Assembly: GCF_000429645.1 (NCBI RefSeq)
Contig: NZ_KE386933.1
Span: 918,517-982,516, forward strand
Direction: 5' to 3'
DNA: 64,000 nt
DNA from: Niveispirillum irakense DSM 11586
GTDB lineage: Bacteria; Pseudomonadota; Alphaproteobacteria; Azospirillales; Azospirillaceae
The notes beneath the pieces were generated by a model. It was not told the DNA's origin and ran no database searches. It saw nothing but the letters and a program-made list of their open reading frames with translations. Made by a program: the position numbers and the translations under genes. Shown piece by piece: positions 17,493-26,018 of the stretch (its first letter is position 1; every line of letters begins with the position of its first letter).

Positions 17493-18500
17493 TCAGCCAG
17501 CCTTGGCCATGGCGATGACGGTATCGCCCATGCGGTTGGAGAAGCCCCATTCATTGTCGTACCAGGTCAGGATACGCACGAAGTTACCTTCCATGACCTT
17601 GGTTTCATTCAGCGCGAAGATCGAGCTGTGGCTGTCATGGTTGAAGTCGGTGGAAACCAGCGGCTCGGCGTAGGCGCCCAGAATGCCCTTCAGCGGGCCA
17701 TTGGAGGCGTCGACGATCAGCTTGTTGATCTCTTCCACGCTGGTGTTGCGCTTGGCGACGAACTTGAAATCGACCACGGAGACGTTCGGGGTCGGCACGC
17801 GCAGAGAGGTGCCGTCCAGCTTGCCCTTCAGTTCCGGCAGCACCTTGCCCACGGCCTTGGCGGCACCGGTGCTGGTCGGGATGATGTTCAGCGCCGCGGC
17901 GCGGGCGCGGTGCAGATCCTTGTGGAACGTGTCCACGGTGTTCTGGTCACCGGTATAGCTGTGGATGGTGGTCATGAAACCATGGGCGATACCGACACCC
18001 TGGTTCAGCACATGGGCCACCGGGGCCAGGCAGTTGGTGGTGCAGGACGCGTTCGACACGATCTTGTGTTCGGCCGTCAGCTTGTCATGGTTCACGCCAT
18101 AGACAACCGTCAGGTCTTCGTCGGTGGCGGGGGCGGAGATCAGCACCTTCTTGGCGCCAGCGGTCAGGTGCTTGGAAGCAGCCTCGCGCGAGGTGAAGAT
18201 GCCGGAGCATTCCAGGGCGATATCGACGCCCAGTTCACCCCAGGGAAGCTGGGCCGGGTCGCGCTGCTGCACGGAACGGATGGTGTGGCCATTGACGACC
18301 AGATTGCCGTCAACCACTTCCACCGTGCCGGGGAAACGGCCATGGACGCTGTCATACTTCAACAGGTGGGCATTGGACTTGGCATCGGCCAGATCATTGA
18401 TGGCGACGACCTCGATATCGGTCCGGCCGCTTTCATACAGGGCGCGCAGCACCAGGCGGCCGATACGCCCGAACCCGTTGATCGCAACTTTAACAGCCAT
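17493..18500 (-). CDS. gap: Glyceraldehyde-3-phosphate dehydrogenase, type I
   Basis: GAPDH oxidises glyceraldehyde-3-phosphate with NAD and phosphate in glycolysis. The 335-residue protein has the NAD-binding start VAINGFGRIGRLVLRAL, the catalytic C153 in SNASCTTNCLAP, and WYDNEWGFSNRM near the C-terminus. The ATG is preceded by an excellent GGAGG ribosome-binding site. Downstream is a terminator. tkt is nearby on the same strand, but a toxin-antitoxin pair and two terminators separate them, so they are not one operon here, although tkt and gap are often adjacent in related bacteria. Confidence 0.97.
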   Translation of the reverse strand: MAVKVAINGFGRIGRLVLRALYESGRTDIEVVAINDLADAKSNAHLLKYDSVHGRFPGTVEVVDGNLVVNGHTIRSVQQRDPAQLPWGELGVDIALECSGIFTSREAASKHLTAGAKKVLISAPATDEDLTVVYGVNHDKLTAEHKIVSNASCTTNCLAPVAHVLNQGVGIAHGFMTTIHSYTGDQNTVDTFHKDLHRARAAALNIIPTSTGAAKAVGKVLPELKGKLDGTSLRVPTPNVSVVDFKFVAKRNTSVEEINKLIVDASNGPLKGILGAYAEPLVSTDFNHDSHSSIFALNETKVMEGNFVRILTWYDNEWGFSNRMGDTVIAMAKAG

Positions 18501-18800
18501 GTTTTCCTCCGATTGAACAGCGTGACCGCCGGCTATGACGGAACGCCGATGAGCGCAGATGGCCCATGCTCCAAAGCCGAATTAACCTTTGATCCGCACG
18601 GGTACAAGGGCGCAACCGTCCCTTCCGCCATGCGTGAAGTGCACTGGTTATAGCTTAGTTTTTTTATGAACCCGCCGCAATTCAGGTAACAGCGTTACAT
18701 GAATGACTCTTTCGGAGCAGGCTTTGTGCGGGGTGACGGGTGCTGGTTGGGTTGGCCGATATTTCCTCAGTTTCATGACGAATATCGCCTATCCCCCCAT
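18501..18800. promoter_or_regulatory. Intergenic region upstream of gap
   Basis: 300 bases without a gene. It must hold the gap promoter (minus strand). A short inverted repeat, GTAAC-AGC-GTTAC at 18686-18698, could be a regulator site but is too short to rely on. Confidence 0.3.
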
Positions 18801-19100
18801 CTAATCCGATAAAAGGTTAATATCCCGACCGCCATACAGCACATCGTCGATAAAGACCACTTCGTCATCAAGGTGATAGGCGATGGTGACCTTCCGTCGA
18901 AATATTGAAATCCGCAGGTTCGGGCGGATATCGTCGCGCCGAACGCCACGCAGGGGGAAGATTTGCAGCCTCATGCAATGGGCATGGATCGCCATTGTAA
19001 AATCCATTGCACGATCTCGACCGGAGCGTTCTTCGATATAAAGGTAAATCCGCGCCAATGCGTCCAAAGCTTGGGGCATGAAGCGGACGGTGTGATTCAT
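18801..19100 (-). CDS. RelE/ParE-superfamily toxin
   Basis: This 99-residue basic protein has the ParE-type fold pattern: an N-terminal strand, two helices (ALDALARIYLYIEERSGRDRA) and the strand-rich end (LRISIFRRKVTIAYHLDD, VVFIDDVLYGGRD). ParE toxins inhibit DNA gyrase, while RelE toxins cut mRNA; which applies is unknown. Its start overlaps the end of the upstream antitoxin gene by four bases (ATGA), the usual coupled type II arrangement. Confidence 0.85.
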   Translation of the reverse strand: MNHTVRFMPQALDALARIYLYIEERSGRDRAMDFTMAIHAHCMRLQIFPLRGVRRDDIRPNLRISIFRRKVTIAYHLDDEVVFIDDVLYGGRDINLLSD

Positions 19101-19360
19101 CTGCTATGCAGGGCCTTGAGATGGTCCAAAACCTGTTCACCCGACAGGGCGGCAGTTGGATTGGCCCTTGCTGCATCGACAATGGGGCCGACCCGGTCAC
19201 GCAGCCATGTTTCCAGCATAAAATCCCCATCCTGATAAAGGCGCAGGGCCTCGCTTACAGCGCGGGCCTGTGATGGGTAGGCCCCAGATGTCACCAACTT
19301 ATCCAGGAGGGCCGCGTCCTCTTCAGGCAATTCCAGGATCACTCTGCGCGTGGCACCCAT
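19097..19360 (-). CDS. ParD-like ribbon-helix-helix antitoxin
   Basis: The 87-residue protein begins with a ribbon-helix-helix DNA-binding segment (RRVILELPEEDAALLDKLV, then AYPSQARAVSEALRLY), as in ParD/CopG antitoxins. The C-terminal half would wrap the toxin encoded immediately downstream. It should repress its own promoter; a TATGAT-like -10 lies about 40 bases upstream on the minus strand. Confidence 0.82.
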   Translation of the reverse strand: MGATRRVILELPEEDAALLDKLVTSGAYPSQARAVSEALRLYQDGDFMLETWLRDRVGPIVDAARANPTAALSGEQVLDHLKALHSR

Positions 19361-19499
19361 CTGGCTATTCCACCGTCAAAATCCTACATGGCCCTATCAT
19401 ACACCGTGTCGCCTCCGGTGTCCGCCAGGATCCGGCTTGAGGATAATGGCTTGTACCAACCTCTCTTGATCGTGACCGATAGAGAAAGGTTTCGCGTTC

Positions 19500-19600
19500 C
19501 CTCACTCGCCGGGTGGGCGCATCCGCGCCCTTGGCACACGGCGCATGAACGCCGGGCCGGCAGTCGCCGGCCTCCAAACCGCCCGAAGATCACCCTATAG
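19500..19600 (-). other. Multi-hairpin intergenic element of unknown role
   Basis: Within the 359-base gap 19361-19719, three perfect short hairpins stand side by side: GGGCGC/GCGCCC (19515-19530), GGCG/CGCC (19540-19553) and GGCCGGC/GCCGGCC (19555-19572). No reading frame explains them. The orientation given is a guess, codirectional with both flanking genes. It may be a structured RNA or an interspersed palindromic repeat; I cannot name a family. Confidence 0.5.
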
Positions 19601-19658
19601 GCACTTCGTATTATCAGCCGCTGCTCCCTCTTGCATGCTTGATCGCGACTGAAAACGC

Positions 19659-19692
19659 GAAACGGCGCCATGGTTGCCCATGGCGCCGTTTC
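19659..19692 (-). terminator. Strong terminator after tkt
   Basis: A perfect 15-bp stem (GAAACGGCGCCATGG) with a 4-base loop lies 28 bases beyond the tkt stop. On the minus strand the run after the stem is TTTTC, the usual end of a rho-independent terminator. Confidence 0.82.
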
Positions 19693-19719
19693 CGTCACCC
19701 CCGATAGGGGATGTGCTTC

Positions 19720-21708
19720 TTACAGCCGTTCCTTCGCCGCCTTCACGATGGCGTCGGCGGTGATGCCGAAATGCTCGTACAGTTCCTGATAGGGGGCCGA
19801 TTCACCGAAGCCGGGCATGCCGATGAACACGCCCTTCTCGCCGATCCAGCGATCCCAACCGAACCGCACCATCGCTTCCACACCGATGCGCAGGCCATCG
19901 CCCAGCACGGCCTTCTGATAGGCCTCGGACTGTTCGGCGAACAGTTCCCAGGACGGCATGGACACCAGGGCCGTCGGGATGCCTTCAGCTTCCAGCTTTT
20001 CCCGGGCGTGATAGGCGATTTCCACTTCCGAGCCGGTGGCAAGCAGGGTCACCTTGCGGGGGCCGCTGGCTTCCCGCAGGACATAGGCGCCCTTGGCGGT
20101 CAGGTTCTCGTCCGTATGGTCGACACGCATGGTGATCAGGTTCTGGCGGGTCAGCGCCATCACCGAGGGGCGGGTCTTGGCATCCAGGGCCACTTCCCAG
20201 GCTTCAGCCGCTTCCACCGCATCGGCCGGGCGCAGCACCAGCAGGTTGGGGATGGCACGCAGGGCCGGGACATGTTCCACCGGCTGATGGGTCGGGCCGT
20301 CTTCGCCCAGGCCGATGCTGTCATGGGTCATGACATGGATGACCCGCTGCTTCATCAGCGCGCCCAGGCGGATGGCCGGACGGTTATAGTCAGAGAAGGC
20401 CAGGAAGGTGCCGGAATAGGGGATGACGCCGCCATGCAGGGCCATGCCGTTCATGATGGCGGCCATGCCGTGCTCGCGCACGCCGTAATGGACGTAACGA
20501 CCGTTCCAGTCATTTTTCTGCACGGCCTTCGCCAGCGCCTTGACGCGGGTATTGTTGGACCCGGTCAGGTCGGCGGAGCCGCCCATCATTTCCGGCACCA
20601 GCGGGACGATGACGTCCAGCGCATTGCCGGAAGACTGGCGGGTGGCAATCTTCGGCTTGGTTTCCGACACGGCCTTCTTATGGGCGTGCAGGGCGGCACG
20701 CGCCTCCGCCGGGATGTCGCCGGCGATGGCGGCCTTGAAAGCCAGACGGTTTTCGGAGCGGGCGAGGCGCTTCACCCAGGCATCGACCGTCGGATGGCCA
20801 CGCTCACCAGCGGCGCGCCAGGCGGCCAGGATGGCGTCGGGGATCACGAAAGGCGCATGCGGCCAGTTCAGCGCCTTGCGGGCGCCTTCGATCTCGGCAG
20901 CGCCCAGCGGGCTGCCATGGCTGCCGGCGGTGTTCGCCTTGGTCGGCGCGCCATAGCCGATGGTGGTGCGGCAGGCGATCAGCGACGGCTTGTCGGTCGT
21001 CTTGGCCGCCTCGATGGCCTTGGCGATGGCAACCGGGTCATGACCGTCAACGGCCGACACATCCCAATTATAGGCGCGGAAGCGGGCCTGGACATCTTCG
21101 GTGAAGGACAGGTCGGTGGAACCATCGATGCTGATCTTGTTGTCGTCCCACAGAACGATCAGCTTCGACAGGCCCAGATGGCCGGCCAGCGAGCAGGCCT
21201 CGTGGCTGATGCCTTCCTGCAGGTCACCGTCGGACGCGATGACATAGGTATTGTGGTCGACCAGATCGTCGCCGAAGCGGGCATTCAGGATGCGCTCTGC
21301 CATGGCAAAGCCGACGGCGGTGGAGATGCCCTGGCCCAGCGGGCCGGTCGTCATCTCAATCCCGCGGGCGACACCATATTCCGGGTGGCCGGCGGTCTTG
21401 CTGCCCATCTGACGGAAGCGCTTGATCTCATCCAGCGTGATGTCGTCATAGCCCGTCAGGTACATCAGGCTGTACTGGAGCATGGAGCCATGACCGGCAG
21501 ACAGGATGAACCGGTCGCGGTCGGCCCAGTCGGGCCGCTTGGGGTCGAACTTCAGGAACTGGGTGAACAGCACCGTCGCCACATCGGCCATACCCATCGG
21601 CATGCCGGGATGCCCCGACTTGGCGGCTTCCACCGCGTCCATGGACAGGGCGCGGATGGCGTTGGCGAGATCGGCGTGGGACACGCCGGCGGTCAGATCG
21701 GACGACAT
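19720..21708 (-). CDS. tkt: Transketolase
   Basis: Transketolase moves two-carbon units between sugar phosphates in the pentose phosphate pathway (and the Calvin cycle if present) using thiamine diphosphate. The 662-residue protein shows the expected N-terminal [31 protein letters not shown], and the ThDP/Mg motif around [19 protein letters not shown]. The middle domain has the Glu of [13 protein letters not shown], and [17 protein letters not shown] follows. The start is placed at ATG 21708; the open frame extends 87 codons farther but with no homology-like features. A strong terminator follows. Confidence 0.97.
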   Translation of the reverse strand: MSSDLTAGVSHADLANAIRALSMDAVEAAKSGHPGMPMGMADVATVLFTQFLKFDPKRPDWADRDRFILSAGHGSMLQYSLMYLTGYDDITLDEIKRFRQMGSKTAGHPEYGVARGIEMTTGPLGQGISTAVGFAMAERILNARFGDDLVDHNTYVIASDGDLQEGISHEACSLAGHLGLSKLIVLWDDNKISIDGSTDLSFTEDVQARFRAYNWDVSAVDGHDPVAIAKAIEAAKTTDKPSLIACRTTIGYGAPTKANTAGSHGSPLGAAEIEGARKALNWPHAPFVIPDAILAAWRAAGERGHPTVDAWVKRLARSENRLAFKAAIAGDIPAEARAALHAHKKAVSETKPKIATRQSSGNALDVIVPLVPEMMGGSADLTGSNNTRVKALAKAVQKNDWNGRYVHYGVREHGMAAIMNGMALHGGVIPYSGTFLAFSDYNRPAIRLGALMKQRVIHVMTHDSIGLGEDGPTHQPVEHVPALRAIPNLLVLRPADAVEAAEAWEVALDAKTRPSVMALTRQNLITMRVDHTDENLTAKGAYVLREASGPRKVTLLATGSEVEIAYHAREKLEAEGIPTALVSMPSWELFAEQSEAYQKAVLGDGLRIGVEAMVRFGWDRWIGEKGVFIGMPGFGESAPYQELYEHFGITADAIVKAAKERL

Positions 21709-22046
21709 TGCGCGAGGGGCCTTTCCTGGGTGCGGGGCCTTAATCCGTGGGCCAGGCACCATTTTTTGAAGTCGCAACCACAACACCAGGCACCCGCAGC
21801 CCCGGTCCGGCATGCAAGCGCCCTTATCAACGGCGGGAAATTGCGTCAGGCGCCCCGTCTGGTCAAGGGACAGGCAAGCATGGCGGCTGTGCCCATCCGG
21901 GAGCCGGATAGAACTGGGTTCCCCACCCCTCATGGCCGTATGGCGTTGGCCGTTATTGACGGCACGCAACCGCCCTCATACTGTCAGCGTCGATGTCCGG
22001 TTGGCTGAGGCCACCAGTACCCTTGCCCGCAAAGAAAGTTTGGAAC
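21709..22046. promoter_or_regulatory. Divergent gap between tkt and the zapA operon, with a sigma70-like promoter
   Basis: This gap of about 340 bases has no gene. On the plus strand TTGACG (21956-21961) and TACTGT (21979-21984) are separated by 17 bases, a good housekeeping-type promoter for the coiled-coil protein-zapA operon. Transcription would begin near 21991, which argues against the ATG at 21993 as the start of that gene. Confidence 0.5.
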
Positions 22047-22328
22047 GTGGACCGCCTGACCACAGCCTTGCAGCGTCTGGATACGGCCATCGGCCATCTG
22101 GACCGGGCCCTGACCAGTCGGTTGGAAAAACTCGACAGCGCCGGCCCTGCCGCCGATCCGGCCCTTCTGGCCGAGCGGGAACGGCTGGAGACGGAGAATG
22201 CCCGCCTGACGGCGGAGTTGGAAAAGGCCCGGATGGGCGAGCGGCAGGCCCAGGACCAGACCCGTGCGGTCAAGGCCCGACTGGACGCCGCAATCACACG
22301 CCTGCAAGGCGTGTTGGAGGAAAATTGA
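22047..22328 (+). CDS. Small coiled-coil protein upstream of zapA (DUF4164-like)
   Basis: The 93-residue protein is almost wholly a charged coiled coil (LLAERERLETENARLTAEL). Similar short proteins sit directly upstream of zapA in alphaproteobacteria and are labelled DUF4164. It may work with ZapA at the division ring, but this is inference from position. The start is GTG 22047 (VDRLTTALQRLD), chosen because a promoter lies just upstream of the alternative ATG 21993. One base separates its stop from the zapA ATG, so they are co-translated. Confidence 0.7.
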   Translation: MDRLTTALQRLDTAIGHLDRALTSRLEKLDSAGPAADPALLAERERLETENARLTAELEKARMGERQAQDQTRAVKARLDAAITRLQGVLEEN

Positions 22329-22329
22329 C

Positions 22330-22662
22330 ATGCGGCGGGTTGATTTCACCCTTAATGGACGCAGCCATTCACTGAATTGCGAGCCGGGGCAGGAGAAGCG
22401 CGTTGCCGAACTGGCGTCCTATATCGACCGGCGGCTGACCGAAATCACCGGTGGCGGTGGCGGCAACGACGTGCAGAACCTGCTGGTCACCTGCATGGTC
22501 CTGGCCGATGAGCTGATGGAAGCCAAGGCAGAACTGGCTGGCCGTGGTCCGGTCCGCGCTGTTCCGGCGGACACAGCGCGCGACGATACAGTCGTGGTTG
22601 CTGCCGTCGATGGTTTGGCAAAACGTATAGAAGACATTGCAGCGCGGCTCGAACGCGCCTAA
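22330..22662 (+). CDS. zapA: Cell division protein ZapA
   Basis: ZapA binds and bundles FtsZ filaments at mid-cell. The 110-residue protein has the N-terminal ZapA domain (VDFTLNGRSHSLNCEPGQEK, VAELASYIDRRLTEI), the conserved helix with DVQNLLVTCMVLADELMEAK, and a C-terminal helix. It is followed by 6S RNA and 5-formyltetrahydrofolate cyclo-ligase, a neighbourhood conserved from alpha- to gammaproteobacteria. The start ATG 22330 is one base after the upstream stop. Confidence 0.92.
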   Translation: MRRVDFTLNGRSHSLNCEPGQEKRVAELASYIDRRLTEITGGGGGNDVQNLLVTCMVLADELMEAKAELAGRGPVRAVPADTARDDTVVVAAVDGLAKRIEDIAARLERA

Positions 22663-22665
22663 ATA
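22637..22665 (+). promoter_or_regulatory. Candidate promoter of 6S RNA
   Basis: TTGCAG (22637-22642) and TAAATA (22660-22665) lie 17 bases apart, overlapping the end of zapA. The predicted start near 22672 fits the 5' end of the 6S RNA structure. Confidence 0.5.
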
Positions 22666-22672
22666 GATATCA

Positions 22673-22836
22673 GGAAGTAGGCTGCCTGGTGCGTCAGGTC
22701 GCTTTATCCCCGGGGCCGATAATCATTTCCTCGAGGGGGCTGTCCCTACCGGCGCCGTGGTGCCGGCATATGGCTCCCACCTGCTTGTGCAGGTCACGAG
22801 GGATAGCACACGCCAACGGCCAAGGCGGCCTTCTTC
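22673..22836 (+). ncRNA. ssrS: 6S RNA
   Basis: 6S RNA mimics an open promoter and sequesters sigma70-RNA polymerase in stationary phase. The gap between zapA and the 5-FCL gene folds as expected. A closing stem joins GGCTGCCT (22680-22687) with AGGCGGCC (22823-22830). An inner stem pairs GCTGTCCCT with AGGGATAGC, enclosing two hairpins (CCGGCGCC/GGTGCCGG and the perfect ACCTGC/GCAGGT). A large bubble faces the sequence around the TTTCCTCGAGGG stretch. Position and length (about 164) match. Exact ends are approximate. Confidence 0.85.
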
Positions 22837-22926
22837 CGCTCAGTTTTCCAGACCAGCCTGATCTGGCTGGTCTTTCTTGGCTGGTTAGAGCACCGGCCCT
22901 TCCCAAAGCAGGATGAAGCGCGCGCC

Positions 22927-23565
22927 ATGACGCCCGAAACTGCCGCAAGCCCCGACGCCGCCCTGTTGGCAGAGGAGGTGGAGGCAGTAGCCGCCCTTAA
23001 ACGGGAGGCGCGGCGGGAAGCACGCGCACGTCGCGCTGCTTGTCATGAAATGGCGGGGGAAGCGGCGGGCAAGGCCGTGGCCTCGCATCTTATGACCTTG
23101 TTGCCACAGATTTACGCTGGGACAGCCACCATTGGCGGTTACTGGCCGAAGGGCGACGAACTGGACCTGCGTCCGGCCCTGGCCGACCTGTCGGGGGCTG
23201 GGTACGAAACCTGTCTGCCGGTTGTGTCCGGGGTGGCGTGGCCACTGCTTTTTCGCCTCTGGCGGCCGGGACACCCGCTGGTGCCCGGCGCATTCCGGAT
23301 CATGGAGCCGATGGCCGAGGCCCCGCTGGCTCAGCCTTCCATCGTGCTGGTGCCCTTGCTGGCCTTTGATGCTGATGGCTGGCGCCTGGGGTATGGCGGT
23401 GGCTTTTACGACCGAACACTGACTGTGCTGCGGGAAGAGGCGCCGGTCATCGCGGTCGGCGTCGCCTATGCCGGGCAGGCTGTGCCCAGCGTGCCGCGCG
23501 ATGTTTATGACCAGAAGCTCGACTGGCTTGTGACGGAGCAGGGTGTCACCCAGTTCTTGAGATAA
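22927..23565 (+). CDS. 5-Formyltetrahydrofolate cyclo-ligase
   Basis: The enzyme converts 5-formyl-THF to 5,10-methenyl-THF using ATP. The family signature is the C-terminal LGYGGGFYDRTL loop with PLLAFDADGWRLG. N-terminal basic residues (KREARREARARRAA) and GGYWPKGDELDLRP, which bind nucleotide and folate, are also present. It is 212 residues, about 15 longer at the N-terminus than usual. It follows 6S RNA, the same order as ssrS-ygfA in E. coli, and could be cotranscribed with it. Confidence 0.93.
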   Translation: MTPETAASPDAALLAEEVEAVAALKREARREARARRAACHEMAGEAAGKAVASHLMTLLPQIYAGTATIGGYWPKGDELDLRPALADLSGAGYETCLPVVSGVAWPLLFRLWRPGHPLVPGAFRIMEPMAEAPLAQPSIVLVPLLAFDADGWRLGYGGGFYDRTLTVLREEAPVIAVGVAYAGQAVPSVPRDVYDQKLDWLVTEQGVTQFLR

Positions 23566-23584
23566 AAAATTAAGGAATGTTTTT

Positions 23585-24430
23585 ATGCGTTTGATTTTTC
23601 TTGGAGACATCGTTGGTCGGAGCGGGCGGGAAGGTGTGCTTCGCCACTTGCCCATGTTGCGCGACCGGCTGAAGCCGGACTTCATCGTGGTCAATGGTGA
23701 GAACGCGGCTGGCGGCTTCGGCATTACCGAGAAGATCGCGCAGGAACTGTTTGCTGCCGGGGTGGATTGCGTCACCCTGGGCAATCACGCCTGGGACCAG
23801 AAGGAATTGCTGTCGCAGATCGACCGCATGCCCCAACTGGTGCGACCGATCAACTTCCCCGACGGCACGCCGGGGCGGGGATATACCGTGCTGCCGGCCA
23901 AGAACGGCCGGCACAAAGTTCTGGTCATCAATGCCATGGGCCGTGTCTTCATGGACCCGCTGGATGATCCGTTCCCGCCGGTGGAGAAGGTATTGCGTAT
24001 CCATCAGCTTGGCGGTGCCCGCATGGGGCCGGCGGGGGTGGACGCCGTGATCATGGATTTCCATGGTGAGGCCAGCTCAGAAAAGATGATCATGGGCCAT
24101 ATTCTGGATGGCCGCGCCAGCTTGGTGGTGGGCACCCATTGCCATGTACCGACGGCGGATCTGCAGATCCTGAACGGCGGCACGGCCTACCAGACCGATG
24201 CTGGCATGTGCGGTGATTATGACACCGTGATTGGCATGAAGAAGGAAGCAGCCATCCATAAGATGCTGCGCAAGATTCCGGGCGAACGCTATTCACCGGG
24301 TGAGAATGACGCGACCGTCACGGTTTGCGGTGTGTTTGTAGAGACGGATGACCGGACCGGCCATGCCAAGCGGGCAGAACCGATCCGTATCGGTGGCCGG
24401 TTGGGCCAGTCTATCCCCACGCTGGCCTGA
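23585..24430 (+). CDS. YmdB-family metallophosphoesterase (TIGR00282)
   Basis: The 281-residue protein has the whole set of metal ligands of the YmdB family: FLGDIVGRSGR, VNGENAAGG, LGNHAWDQKE, DFHGEASSEK, and GTHCHVPTADLQIL with TDAGMCGDYDTVIGM. Members hydrolyse cyclic nucleotides such as 2',3'-cAMP in vitro and influence biofilm formation in Bacillus. It sits 19 bases after the 5-FCL gene, so the two form an operon. A bidirectional terminator follows. Confidence 0.92.
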   Translation: MRLIFLGDIVGRSGREGVLRHLPMLRDRLKPDFIVVNGENAAGGFGITEKIAQELFAAGVDCVTLGNHAWDQKELLSQIDRMPQLVRPINFPDGTPGRGYTVLPAKNGRHKVLVINAMGRVFMDPLDDPFPPVEKVLRIHQLGGARMGPAGVDAVIMDFHGEASSEKMIMGHILDGRASLVVGTHCHVPTADLQILNGGTAYQTDAGMCGDYDTVIGMKKEAAIHKMLRKIPGERYSPGENDATVTVCGVFVETDDRTGHAKRAEPIRIGGRLGQSIPTLA

Positions 24431-24446
24431 GCCATCGACACAAAAA

Positions 24447-24473
24447 AACCGGGAGGCTTTGGACCTCCCGGTT
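24447..24473. terminator. Bidirectional terminator between ymdB-like gene and trpE
   Basis: A perfect 10-bp stem (AACCGGGAGG) with a 7-base loop is flanked by an A-run on the left and TTATCTTTA on the right, so it serves both converging genes. Confidence 0.82.
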
Positions 24474-24499
24474 ATCTTTAAACGGCTATGGGGCGCTGG

Positions 24500-26011
24500 T
24501 TAGCCCTGCCGTTCCTGGGCGAAACGCACGGCTTCTTCAGCCGCTTTGAACAGGGCCTTGGCCTTGTTCACCGTCTCCTGATACTCGGCTTCCGGGTCGC
24601 TGTCGGCAACAACGCCGCCGCCAGCCTGCACATGCATCACCCCGTCCTTCAGTACGGCGGTGCGCAGCGCGATACAGGTATCCATGGTGCCATTGGCGGC
24701 GAAATAGCCGATGCAGCCGCCATAGATGCCGCGCCGCGTCTTCTCCAATTCGTCGATGATCTCCATTGCCCGCACTTTCGGCGCGCCAGAAACCGTGCCC
24801 GCCGGGAAGCCCGCCACCAGCGCCTCAATCGGCGTGAATTTCGGGTTCAGCTTGCCTTCGACGTTAGAAACGATGTGCATGACGTGTGAGTAATATTCGA
24901 TGGTGAACTTCTCGGTCACCGTCACCGTGCCGGTCTGCGAGACACGGCCCACATCGTTGCGGCCCAGGTCCAGCAGCATCAGATGTTCTGCCAGTTCCTT
25001 GGGGTCGGACAGCAGGTCTGCCGCCAGTTCCTTATCTTCCGCCGCGTTCCGGCCGCGCTTGCGCGTGCCGGCGATGGGGCGGATGGTGACGGTATCGTCA
25101 CGCAGCCGCACCAGGATTTCCGGGCTGGAGCCGACAACGGACAGTTTGCCGAAATCCAGGAAGAACATGAAAGGGGAAGGGTTCAGCCGCCGCAGCGCGC
25201 GATAGAGCGCGAAGGGGGGCAGGGCGAAGGGAACGGAGAAACGCTGGCTGGGCACGACCTGGAAGATGTCGCCGGCGCGGATATACTCCTTCGCCTTCTC
25301 CACGATGCTATAATATTCCTGAAGCGCGGTGTTGGAGCTGGGCGGCGGCAGTTCCTCCACCTCCATCACCGTTTCATGCGCCATCGGCACCGGGCCTTCC
25401 AGATCGGCCACGGTTTCCGCCAGCAGCGTCAGGGCTGCCTGATAGGCATCGGCAGCGCTGCGGCCGGGCAGGGGCCGCACCGGGGTAACCACCGTGACGA
25501 CATTTTCGATCCCGTCGAAAATGGCCATCACGGTTGGCCGGATCATGATGCTGTCATCAATATCCAGCTCATCCGGGTTGGTGTCCGGCAGCTTTTCCAT
25601 CAGCCGGACCATGTCGTAACCCAGATAGCCGAACAGCCCGGCCGACATCGGCGGCAGTTCCGCTGGCAGGTCGATCCGCGATTCCTCCAGCAGGTCGGCC
25701 AGAACCTTGAGCGGATCACCATCGCAGGGGGTGAAGCTGCTATCCGGGTTGGCCGCATCCCGGTTGATGGCGGAATGCGTGCCCCGGCAATGCCAGATCA
25801 GGTCCGGCTTCAACCCGATCAGGGAGTAGCGGCCCCGCACGGAACCGCCCGTGACCGATTCCAGCAGGAAAGAGTTGGGACGCCCGCGCACCAGCTTCAG
25901 CATGGCGGAGACGGGCGTATCGAGATCGCTGACCAGCCGTGTCCAGACGACTTGTGGGGTGCCGGCTTCGTAAAGGCTGGTAAAGGCGCTTTCAGTCGGG
26001 AAGGTGCGCAC
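24500..26011 (-). CDS. trpE: Anthranilate synthase component I
   Basis: TrpE makes anthranilate from chorismate, the first step of tryptophan synthesis, using ammonia from TrpG. The 503-residue protein has the feedback-binding LLES motif (NSFLLESVTGG) near residue 50. The catalytic chorismate-binding domain shows PIAGTRKRG, LLDLGRNDVGRVS, FPAGTVSGAPKVRAMEII and GIYGGCIGYF. It starts 7 bases after the PpiD-like gene on the same strand. trpG is not in the window. Confidence 0.95.
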   Translation of the reverse strand: MRTFPTESAFTSLYEAGTPQVVWTRLVSDLDTPVSAMLKLVRGRPNSFLLESVTGGSVRGRYSLIGLKPDLIWHCRGTHSAINRDAANPDSSFTPCDGDPLKVLADLLEESRIDLPAELPPMSAGLFGYLGYDMVRLMEKLPDTNPDELDIDDSIMIRPTVMAIFDGIENVVTVVTPVRPLPGRSAADAYQAALTLLAETVADLEGPVPMAHETVMEVEELPPPSSNTALQEYYSIVEKAKEYIRAGDIFQVVPSQRFSVPFALPPFALYRALRRLNPSPFMFFLDFGKLSVVGSSPEILVRLRDDTVTIRPIAGTRKRGRNAAEDKELAADLLSDPKELAEHLMLLDLGRNDVGRVSQTGTVTVTEKFTIEYYSHVMHIVSNVEGKLNPKFTPIEALVAGFPAGTVSGAPKVRAMEIIDELEKTRRGIYGGCIGYFAANGTMDTCIALRTAVLKDGVMHVQAGGGVVADSDPEAEYQETVNKAKALFKAAEEAVRFAQERQG

Positions 26012-26018
26012 GGACGCC

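Noticed and set aside
18686-18698. GTAAC-AGC-GTTAC as an operator for gap
   Set aside because: Arms of 5 bases occur by chance often enough that I do not claim a site.
19711-22008. 765-codon plus-strand frame opposite tkt
   Set aside because: Shadow of tkt, which has all transketolase motifs.
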